This document shows, piece after piece, positions 37,423 to 47,100 of a stretch of 64,000 bases of DNA (positions are counted from its first letter, which is position 1; each line of letters opens with the position of its first letter). The notes under the pieces were generated by a model. That model did not search any database and was not told the origin of the DNA. It saw only the letters and a program-made list of their open reading frames with translations. The DNA is from Nematostella vectensis. Taxonomy: Eukaryota > Cnidaria > Anthozoa > Actiniaria > Edwardsiidae. The position numbers and the translations under genes were made by a program. The DNA is taken from positions 10,087,821-10,151,820 of the forward strand of contig NC_064043.1 in the NCBI RefSeq assembly GCF_932526225.1, in the 5' to 3' direction.

Positions 37423-38661
37423 ATGCAAGTCCTAGCGGTAGCAGTGTTCGCGGTCGCCGCTGTCTTTGGTTTCCTTGGTAACATATGCGTCCTCTTCGAC
37501 TCAATCTTCACCTCGTCTTTCCGCGCCAAGTACTTCCTTAGTCTAACAGGGCTGGATCTTCTCTCGTCGATAGTCGGTCCAATCATAGCGCTCCTGACCG
37601 CGTGCTTCGGTACCAAGTGGCTCGAAAGCGTCCACGGGTCATGCGAAGCGATTGGCTTTGTAAGAAACTTCACACACATCGCTTCACCCCTAGCAATCCT
37701 AAGCTTAGTTATCTACCGACGGAGAAAATCCAAAAGTCTGATTCGGGTGAAAAGTCTACGCGTGATTATTCTCGTCACGTGGGTGATAGGCTTAGCTGTT
37801 GCCATTCCACCGCTGGTCAACTGGAACGCATACTCACCTCAGCCACCCCTGAACTTCCTGCTGGCTGAATCTTGGGTACAAGGGTCGAGGATACACGCTC
37901 ATGATTGGTTCGCTAAGTGTGTTGGCTCACGTGGTGACGCGTTCCGGTCCTATAGACGTCACAAGTTGTGTTTACAGTGGCTGCGGCATGCTCAAGAGTG
38001 CAGAGTGAATGATCCTGGATGTACCACCGTGCAAAGCTCAGGCGGGAACTCCAGTCGTGACTCCTCCTTTGAAAATCTCCTGGTTGCTTTGGCAAACTCA
38101 AAGAACGATTTTCCTAGTGTAACGGTAAGGCACAAGCAAATAAATCAACAAGAAGAACAAGAGGGTGCGACTAGCTTATCAAGAAATGTGCAAGCTGAAA
38201 GTAGCTCAGCTAAAGATTTCACCCACATTCGAAGTTATAGATACCGAAAGCATTTTACGACTAGGCTAGCCCACTTCCGGTCCACTAACTTCGCCTTAAA
38301 AGACAAGCAGAACATCCAGTTCCTGAAGCTCAAAGTCGTCGCCACGTTTGTCTCACTGATTGGCTGGATGCTGTTCTATGTGACAGTTGCTATGTCAACA
38401 GCTGACGTCAGTGTTCCACAGCTCTTGCTAGTATTTGCTGAATGGCTGCTTTACGTTCGCCCTGTGTTCTCTCCGCTGATTTACCCACTAGTATCAAAAG
38501 AGTATAGAGAAGCTTTCGTAACGATGATATTTAAGCTCAAATGCTGCCGTTTTGCTACACGCATCAATCGGAAAAAGGGCTCCGTGGAGTTAGTCAAGCT
38601 GGAAACTCAATACCAGGCTTGGGGTAAGGATGTCCCGGTTAGTTCGGTCAGCATCCTATAA
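37423..38661 (+). CDS. Divergent class A-like G-protein-coupled receptor (single coding exon)
   Basis: ATG 37423 lies 13 bases after an acceptor (GTCTCCCAG ending at 37409), giving 412 residues. TM1 carries the GN pair (G19-N20), TM2 has LTGLDLL with D45 at the usual sodium site, C74 stands at the start of TM3, TM4 has VTWVIGLAVAIPPLVNW, TM6 is VVATFVSLIGWMLFYVTVAM, and TM7 ends in SPLIYPLVSKEYREAF in place of NPxxY. The DRY motif is replaced by VIYRRR. No hydrophobic TM5 is visible between residues 150 and 300; instead there is a long polar, Ser/Gln-rich stretch. The gene is either a strongly divergent receptor or one damaged in its middle. A related broken copy lies 3 kb downstream. The ligand is unknown. 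Confidence 0.8.
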   Translation: MQVLAVAVFAVAAVFGFLGNICVLFDSIFTSSFRAKYFLSLTGLDLLSSIVGPIIALLTACFGTKWLESVHGSCEAIGFVRNFTHIASPLAILSLVIYRRRKSKSLIRVKSLRVIILVTWVIGLAVAIPPLVNWNAYSPQPPLNFLLAESWVQGSRIHAHDWFAKCVGSRGDAFRSYRRHKLCLQWLRHAQECRVNDPGCTTVQSSGGNSSRDSSFENLLVALANSKNDFPSVTVRHKQINQQEEQEGATSLSRNVQAESSSAKDFTHIRSYRYRKHFTTRLAHFRSTNFALKDKQNIQFLKLKVVATFVSLIGWMLFYVTVAMSTADVSVPQLLLVFAEWLLYVRPVFSPLIYPLVSKEYREAFVTMIFKLKCCRFATRINRKKGSVELVKLETQYQAWGKDVPVSSVSIL

Positions 38662-40560
38662 GACAGGATTTTAAGAGGAAAGCAGGAGTTTTAGAGAAAT
38701 GGAAATAAACTGGACTCGAGGAGAAAGCAGGAAGATATTGAAGTATCCCTCACACCGCCTTTTTTAGATGAGTATTTTGAAAGTGCTCTTTAGAAGTTCC
38801 TGACAACTCAAGCCCATTCGTGGATGAGAGTGAACGCGGCATCTATTGAATACTGTATGCATTTTACTGGATTTAGGGAGAAGAAGGGAGATATAAAAGA
38901 AGGTAAAATAATGAATTTTTAGGTGAAGGCAAGGAGGTATAGATGAGGGGAAAATACAGGACCTTAAATAAAGCTGGGAGTAATAGAGGGGAGACACTAG
39001 ACTTTAAGGGAAGTCAAGGAGTTATAGAGGATGGGGAAGACACTGGACTTTAAGGCAAAAGAGGAAATTTTAGAGGAAGGAAAAGACATTGGAATTTAAG
39101 GCAAAAGAGGGAATTTTAGAGGAAGGTAAAGACACTTGAATGATACATCTGAACTGGGGGAAGGGAAAGGTGGGGATCGCTTCCTCTCACTCTTATCTGC
39201 CTACCCACCAATTCATGTTGTAAAATATTATGTTACATTGAATTACCTGAGGTCTAAGTCTAGCTTTTTTCTTGAAAAACTTGTCCGTATTTTTCCTCTA
39301 GTATTTTTAGATTTGATATCCTCTAATGTTTATAGCGTATGCTTATATCAATTATAAAAAATGCAAATGCACCAACATTTCGAAATGAAATAAAAGTCCG
39401 AAACATGGATATTTTGCGACTCTGTTCAGGATCATCTTCATATACACAACAGACCAAGGCACCCCATAGGATCCGGAGAGCATAGCTGTAAGCTCAATTC
39501 ATTTTTTTGCCCTGAAGAAGTCTTATTAAAGACAAAAAATTTGGCAGAGTCGAATTCCAGTTTTTGGTGTATTGTATTCATTCTTCTGGTTCACGAACAC
39601 GACTATTTGGTTTTTTTGTATTATTCATTTTTTAGTTAACATATAGTTCTTTGAAGTCTTAGAATTGTAACTGTTCTCCATGCCATAACCACCAAATTAA
39701 ATGCACACTGACATAACGAACCAATCCAAACCCGGATAAATGATGACGTAGCGATAGTCCTTGCTACGTAGTCGCTGACGTCACAAGGTAGTATTCGCAC
39801 GCATCGCGAGTATTCAGCTTTCTCTCTCTTGTGATTTCACATTCATTATTGGTACCTTTTGATCTTTTTTTCATTCACAACGCTCACAGGAGCAAAAGCG
39901 AAAATTGGAAAGAGAGCGGCATTGAAAAGCATTCTCGCAGAAGGTAGGTGTTTTGATTATTTAACTTGGCATAAGAACACATTTTTATGTAATACTATGG
40001 AAGGATTGTTCCGAGGAAAGCGGTGACAAACGACTTTTTTTTCTTTCTTGTTATTTAACCTGTAACAAATAATCTTCGTAGATCTCAATGAACTTTCTAT
40101 ATATCTATTAAATATGAAAGCGCTTAAACGGGTTTACTACAAGAGTAGAACTCTTGCGGCTGGTTTTCCCTATTTCATTGCCTTGAGATCAAATTTTCGA
40201 TGAAATAGTGAAGGCATTTTCAAAACATCGTCAATCAAATCAATCGTTAGTCGCTTTACTTATCCTCCTCCTGCTATCCTTTTTTGTAACATTTAAATCA
40301 TATATCTTTTCAAGCTGATAAAATAAATAGATTTTAGATTTTCTTCAGACGAGGCAATAATACAAGATAATGCTGCTTCAAGTGCATTTATTTGAACTGG
40401 TTTTGCCCCAACCCCCTCACCCTCTCCCCCCGTTATTATTTGCCTCAAAACAAGGGGTTATATAAGGCATATTTAGGCACTAGAATTACTATTAACTCAA
40501 TCTTGTTGTTAAATGAACTAACCCTAATCATCAATTGTTTTTCCAGCAACAAAATCAGAA
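38662..40560. other. Region between GPCR and its pseudogene
   Basis: GGAATTTTAGAGGAAGG-like purine-rich motifs recur from 38690 to 39130 (short imperfect repeats with GACACTGGACTTTAAGG). A possible 5' non-coding exon of the pseudogene ends at 39943 (GAAG, then GTAGGT). No other coding signal is visible. Confidence 0.45.
38704..38709 (+). promoter_or_regulatory. Poly(A) signal of the GPCR gene
   Basis: AATAAA lies 43 nt past the stop codon at 38661. Another AATAAA is near 38967. Confidence 0.5.
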
Positions 40561-40568
40561 TAATCACG

Positions 40569-41120
40569 ATGAGCGTACAAGTAGTGCTGGTCAGCGGCCT
40601 CGCGTTCTGCTGTCTCCTAGGTAACGCTTGCGTGATGATTGTATCATTCTTTACGGTAACTTTCAAGACGTTTGAAATGAATAATTTTATTCTGTTCGAG
40701 ATTTTCGTGTCCATTTTTGGTCCTTGCCTGTCATTTTACTGTGTCCACTTCAAACCTTCGTTTTTCATGGCAGAGTCAATACAGTGCAAAGTAGCAGATT
40801 TCTTGCTTTTCTTCGCTACGATTGGCTCTCTATTATCGCTGCTTTTAGTCTTTTAGTCTTTTAGTCTTTTAGTCTTTTAGTCCATGCTAAACTAGTTCAA
40901 AGGGGTGAATCAATCCGTTGGATAATCCTAGGCGGACATTTATTTAAAGCAGGGGTACTTTTCTTTTTTTTTTCCGAAATATTTTCCCAATATACATATG
41001 AATACGGTGCACTCTTTTTATTACAACACCCATTGCAAAGATATATGACACAGGCTTTACGATTTGAAAACGCAGATAGACTGGTAGTGTCAAGATTTTT
41101 TGTTGTGCCTTTACTATTCT
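40569..41120 (+). pseudogene. Broken GPCR paralogue, disrupted by an 8-bp repeat expansion
   Basis: An acceptor (GTTTTTCCAG) precedes ATG 40569 as in the intact neighbour. The frame encodes TM1 with GN (CCLLGNACVMIV), TM2 (FEIFVSIFGP), a Cys at TM3 start and a TM3-like segment, then stops at 40854-40856. The stop lies in five tandem copies of TTTTAGTC (40843-40882). With one copy instead of five, the frame would run on without a stop through a TM4-like (WIILGGHLFKAGVLFFFF) and a partial TM5-like (SRFFVVPLLF) segment to a TGA near 41120. Nothing homologous to TM6 or TM7 follows. It aligns along its length with the receptor at 37423, so it is a decayed tandem relative. Confidence 0.75.
40843..40882 (+). 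repeat. (TTTTAGTC)5 microsatellite
   Basis: Five perfect 8-bp copies. The expansion shifts the reading frame of the GPCR pseudogene. Confidence 0.97.
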
Positions 41121-41228
41121 GAACTATTATAAAACTTCCTAAACTGTCCTTTCATTTAAACTAATATTATACAAAATAATGTCAAAATGTATATATTATC
41201 TTCTGCATCGGTATATGTTACAGTAAGC

Positions 41229-41343
<115 letters not shown>

Positions 41344-41452
41344 TTTATACTATCCACTCGTAGCCAGAATTCTCTCTCGACACCTACTACAGGGAACCTC
41401 CTATCCAAATCAGCTATTTAACTTTTAGTCACATCGTATTTCCGCCTCGGCC

Positions 41453-41635
41453 AAAATTGTCTGCATAGTAGTCTTGTAGGCTCTAGCAGGCCCCATCCAC
41501 CCCACCCACCCTCAACCGCAAAAGCTTTTTCCCTTATTGGAGAATCGCAATACCCAAACCCCCTTCTTTCTTATTAAAAAAACGCGGTATGTTTTACAGA
41601 TATTTTACATATGAAGTTTATGCCTGAGTCCCCTC
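41453..41635. repeat. Duplicated segment A, first copy
   Basis: Starts CAAAATTGTCTGCATAGTAG and ends near TATGCCTGAGTCCCC. Nearly the same sequence occurs at 43170-43355, outside the palindrome. Confidence 0.9.
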
Positions 41636-41687
41636 CCCCCCCCCCCCTGCGCCCAGCGAATTGACCACGCTTTTTTGTGTTTCGATA

Positions 41688-42136
41688 GCTCAACCTCTGC
41701 CTTCCTTCTGGCTACGTCTATTGTGCTTCGATCTATCGGGGTTTCATCATCGCTCAACCTCTGCCTTTCTTCTGGCTACGTCTTCTGTGCTTCGATCTAT
41801 CGGGGTTTCACCATCGCTCAACCTGTGCCTTCCTTCTGGCTACGTCTTTTGTGCTTCGATCTATCGGAGTTCCACCATCGCTCAACCTATGCCTTCCTTC
41901 TGGCTACGTCTTTTGTGCTTCGATCTATCGGAGTTCCTCCATCGCTCAACCTATGCCTTCCTTCTGGCTACGTCTTTTGTGCTTCGATCTATCGGGGTTC
42001 CTCCATCGCCCAACCTATGCCTTCCTTCTGGCTACGTCTTTTGTGCTTCGATCTATCGGAGTTCCTCCATCGCTCAACCTCTGCCTTCCTTCTGGCTACG
42101 TCTTTTGTGCTTCGATCTATCGGGGTTCCACCATAG
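41688..42136. repeat. 64-bp minisatellite, 7 copies
   Basis: The unit contains GCTCAACCTCTGCCTTCCTT, CTGGCTACGTCTTTTGTGCT and TCGATCTATCGGGGTTCC; copies start at 41688, 41752, 41816 and every 64 bp after. Three frames stay open, giving false proteins of 100-170 residues. Diverged single copies also lie at about 43018-43080 and 43880-43940. Confidence 0.95.
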
Positions 42137-42139
42137 CTT

Positions 42140-43010
42140 TGTATCACCGTTTAATGTAACAAAAATCGCCGCTTAATGTAATACTAACGCTTAATGTAAG
42201 AACAAATCAACGCTTAATGTAATAATAAAACAGTTAACGCTTTATGTAAGAAAAATTCAACGCTTAATGTAATAACGGACTTAATGGGCTTAATGTAAGA
42301 ACACTCGACGCTTAATTTAATAACCATAAATTTAACTAAGGACGAAAATACTCATATCTCATGATAAAAAACATCGTCGGACAACCACACTTGGAGAATG
42401 TCATGTAGGTGTCAAGGGGGGTGCATAAACAGTCATGTAAGGTGTGACGTCATCGCAGTGTGGTTGCCCGACGATGTTTCTATCACGAGATATGACATTT
42501 TCAAAGTGTGGTTGTACGACGATGTTTCAATCACTAGATGTGAGTATTTTCGTTTTAATAACGTCATATCTCACATGACTGTTTATGCACCCCCTTGACA
42601 CCAACATGACATTCTCCAAGTGTGGTTGTCCGACGATGTTTCAATGATGAGATATGAGTATTTTCGTCCTTAGTTAAATTTATGGTTATTACTTAAGCGT
42701 CGAGTGTTCTTACATTAAGCGTTAAGTCCGTTATGTTTCAATGATGAGATATGAGTATTTTCGTCCTTAGTTAAATTTATGGTTATTACATTAAGCGTCG
42801 AGTGTTCTTACATTAAGAGTTAAGTCCGTTATTAGATTAAGCGTTGAAAATTTCTTACATTAAGCGTTAACTGTTTTAATACATAGCGTTGATTTGTTCT
42901 TACATTAAGCGTTAGTATTACATTAAGTGGCTATTTTTGTTACATTAAGCGTTAGTGTGACATGCGGCGATTTGTGTTACATTAGGCGGCAGTTGTTACA
43001 TTAAGCGGTG
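42140..43010. repeat. Large palindrome (arms of about 300 bp) made of CGCTTAATGTAA iterons
   Basis: The left arm (42140-42440) and right arm (42560-43010) are near-perfect reverse complements, including the shared GGGGGTGCATAAACAGTCAT and its complement. The outer part of each arm is an array of about eight to nine CGCTTAATGTAA-type iterons about 20 bp apart. The spacer of about 120 bp has direct repeats of GTGTGGTTG...GACGATGTTTC. Part of the right arm (TGAGTATTTTCGTCCTTAGT and following) is present twice. No coding capacity. Confidence 0.9.
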
Positions 43011-43169
43011 ATACAAGCTTAACCTATGACTTCCTTCTGGCTACGTCTTTTGTGCTTCGATATATCCGCGTTCCACCATACACTATGCCTTCCTTCTTTT
43101 GTAGCATTACATTTCACCATACACATCTTTCTTGTATCCACTCATCCCTTTGCTTTAAGGGAGGGTTGC

Positions 43170-44032
43170 TCTATCGGAGCAAAATTGTCTGCATAGTAGT
43201 CTCGTAGGCTCTAGCAGGCCCCACCCACCCTCAACCGTAAAAGCGTTTTTCCCTTATTGGAGAATCGCAATACCCCAACCCCCCTCTTTCTTATTAAAAA
43301 AACGCGGTATGTTTTACAGATATTTTACATATGAAGTTTATGCCTGAGTCCCCAGTCTCCATGTTGGTGTCAAGGGGGGTGCATAAACAGTCATGTAAGG
43401 TGTGACGTCATCGCAGTGTGGTTGCCTGACGATGTTTCTATCAAGAGATATTACATTTTCCAAGTGTGGTTGTACGACGATGTTTCAATCACTAGATTTG
43501 AGTATTTTCGTTTGCATGACGTCATATCTCACATGACTGTTTATGCACCCCCTTGACACCAACATGACATTCTCCAAGTGTGGTTGTCCGACGATGTTTT
43601 TTATCACGAGATATGAGTATTTTCGTCCTTAGTTAAATTTATGGTTATTACATTAAGCGTCGAGTGTTCTTACATTAAGCGTTAAGTCCGTTATTAGATT
43701 AAGCGTTGAAAATTTCTTACATTAAGCGTTAACTGTTTTAATATATAGCGTTGATTTGTTCTTACATTAAGCGTTAGTATTACATTAAGTGGCGATTTTT
43801 GTTACATTAAGCTTTAGTGTGACATGCGGCGATTTGTGTTACATTAGGCGGCAGTTGTTACATTAAGCGGTGATACAAGCTTAACCTATGACTTCCTTCT
43901 GGCTACGTCTTTTGTGCTTCGATATATCCGCGTTCCACCATAGCACTATGCCTTCCTTCTTTTGTAGCATTGCATTTCACCATACACATCTTTCTTGTAT
44001 CCACTCATCCCTTTGCTTTAAGGGAGGGTTGC
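43170..44032. repeat. Second, incomplete copy of the palindrome block
   Basis: Segment A recurs at 43170-43355, then the palindrome centre at 43362-43620, the right arm at 43625-43880 and the 64-bp-like tail at 43880-44032. The left arm and the 64-bp array are missing. The shared tail ends GGGAGGGTTGCTC in both blocks. Confidence 0.85.
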
Positions 44033-44176
44033 TCCCAGCCCACCAATGCTTTCTTCATAGCTGCTCCTTAAGCACATGTCCGGTTTATCAACCCCTGCTT
44101 TCTTCAAACAGCTTTCGGGGATCCTGTCGGTACGTCTCTTGCCTATATATAGCCCTTGCCTCTCGTCCCTCCCGTT

Positions 44177-47100
44177 TCATTTGGCCACGTGATTGATCTC
44201 CGCGATGTGTCGCGTGCCAGTGTCGCGTGGCGAATCGGTGCATTCTGGTCCGTCTGTCAGTCTTTTAACTAATGGAAGTACATTACTCATCATCTCGGTG
44301 AACCTCTTGTCGAAATCTTCCAGCTTTCGTTCCAGACTATCGAGCTTTGTCTCGATACTCACGATGCTGCAGTCCGGCCGGTTGTTGTAGCCGATCTCGA
44401 TGTGCTCTGGGTTGTACACGTGTTGGTTCAGGGGCGGGTAAAGGGGACTCTCGATCTGAAAGATCAGAGAAAATCTTCTTGGCTGCCTAGTCTACCTGCT
44501 ATATGGTAAAAATTAATTGCTAAGTCATAACGGAGGTCAGCCGTAACTGGAGATCAGAAGGGAATTAAATGATTTGAGCGCACGACAAAAATCAGCAAAG
44601 CAAATATTTCTTCAACTTTCGAACGTGTATAAGGCGTATTTGTTTCATCTATTCATCTTTACATCCTCGGGGACCCAGGGCGTCGCGGAGATCGGGCACA
44701 CAGGGAGCGAGGCTCGAGAAAGAAACAGGCAGTGTTCTTTCTTTCTTTCTCGCGCGCTCCCTGTGTGCTCGATCTCCGCGACGCCCTGGGTCCCCGAGGA
44801 TGTTCATCTTTAACGATATATAGATAAATTTGATATTGGAACTTTGTAAAAGACTACGGATACGTTACATTACATTACAGGGCAGAGGCTCTTAGAGCTA
44901 ATCAATCATATGCATAACGCCCTGCTCGGGCCGCTATGAAACTTGTCGTTGATTATAATATTAACATTTCGAGCCTTGGACCAGAAGGTAGCCCAATGTA
45001 ATGTACAATATCTTTTAAAAAAATCCTTGCGCAGTTTATTGTATTGATTGCAACGAAGGATAAATTGCGCTTCGTCTTCGATGACCTCATTCTGTAGACA
45101 ATAACGACCTAGACTTTGTTCAACCTTTTTGTAGGGACTTTTGTGCATTTTTCTATACGATATCCATCTTACTTTCCCCAGGGGGGAGGGGGGAGTGGGT
45201 CTCAATGACACACGTTTGACCTACCTCCGAGTCATCGAGGTTATAGGCGAGCTTAAGGTGGTTTGTAAAACTTTCCCTAAACTTGGAATAGACCCTGAGT
45301 ACGGAGAGTAAGTCCTGCCAATCGACCACGTGGATCTGGCAGTAGGTTTGAATTAGAAGGCTCGCATTCGCCTTGGCGGTGCGCAAGGACTGCCGGGATG
45401 TATAGTCACAACTGATAACGTCTCCCTTCCCTGTTATCAAGAAGAAAAATAAAAGAAAAAAAAGATGTATATCTAGCGATACCGTCTTGCGCTACCGTGG
45501 CCACGAAGACAAAGATAAATAAACACGGCCATTCAGGAGGTTTAAGCGAACTAGAGTTTTGGCATTTCATTTCCTTGCAAGATTACTTAACAAACATATC
45601 GAGGATTTTAAAAGTCTTTAACAACCCCCTGTAACAGATCCGACGAAACCCGACCCGACGGAAATTTTCGGCCTATCCGACGAGCTTTTTGCCTCCCCGG
45701 CACCCGGTGAAATTTCTAAATCAAGCCGACCAATTTCTTTCTTACCCGACTGGGAAATTAAGTGACCGGCGGTAAATAAAAATTAGTTGACCCGGTGGGA
45801 ATTTAAAACCAGGTGAGTTCCTCGAAAACCCGACGAAAATCTAAGTTTCGTTCGGCAAACATTTGGTAATTCAGTTTAGAATCTCAAATAACTGCACTCA
45901 CCTAGCACCAGCTCACAATGTCCGTCCTTGAGCACCTCGACAAAGCCTTTAGCGATAAAGTAAAGCTTCTTGACCTCGTCACCTTGTTTGATGAGGTATT
46001 GGCCAGGAAGATGTCGCCGAATATCGAACCGTCTCGCAAGCGCACGAAGACACCCCTCACTCGCACATTGGAACGCGGAACACTCAGCGAATAGCTTCTT
46101 GTGCAAGTGGACGCAGATGTCAGCCTGTAGGGACTCTGGGAAGCGCTTCAAAACCTGTCAAATTATTTAAAGAACGCCAATCACGCCGCCATTTTAATGC
46201 GAATAAGCTGTTGTATTTTCTATTATAAGCAATAACAAAGGAGTGGTTGATCGACATTCTTTAATGGTAAAACATATGGAAATTCTTCAAAATTCTAAAC
46301 TCTAAATTTCTCCTGTTCTACGGTTGGCTTTTTTACAGCCTCCCTTCTACTTCTCCATGGTTAATCATCACCGATCCACCCCCATGTCCTTCCCTTGGGT
46401 AATCTTAAAGTTGTTTTAGACAGCACGATTTAGTCGTATGCAACCTGCCTACGACATGTCTTAGCCCTGAATTACACACTACGCCTTTTGTAGTCGAAAG
46501 TCGTATCGAGTAGTAGCGGAGCCAGCGCGGAGCTCCATAGGTATAGAAATATGGTATAGCTATGCGACTTGGTTTTGTGGTCATCGCGCGGGTATCCTGT
46601 GGTGTCACAATCCATCCAGTCAATCGTGCAACTCCCAGGCCCCACTCGGTCTTACGTTTTTACGTATTTTTATTTTTTTACCGCCTTCAAAGTTCGTATG
46701 TTCACAGCAAAAAAGGCAGATTAAAAATAGTATTTAATGAGAAAATATGCGGATTCAAATGGGCTGAAATCGTTGAGGAACCGTTTTTTCTGAAGTACGA
46801 GCCAATAGTAAAATCTACTCGAGTGTTCGTGAAGCAACCGTTGCAGCAGCGAAAAGAGGACTACTTAGAGGCTCTACACTACCATTCTAATAATATTCCT
46901 TCACGTCTATATAACTATGGAGATCTATAAGGAGATCCTAAGAAGAAAGGGCCTTGGATTGATGTATGTTTTCAGCTATAAAAATAATTCACTTGTGTCG
47001 ACGCTTGCTAGCAGTTCACAGTTTACAACAAAAAGCGAACACAACCACACAAGCGACAAACAGAAAGCGACAAAAAACACTGCCAAGGTGAGTTTTGAAA

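Noticed and set aside
41661-42176. Three overlapping frames of 100-170 codons
   Set aside because: All are produced by the 64-bp minisatellite; since 64 is not a multiple of three the frames cycle, which is typical of an artefact.
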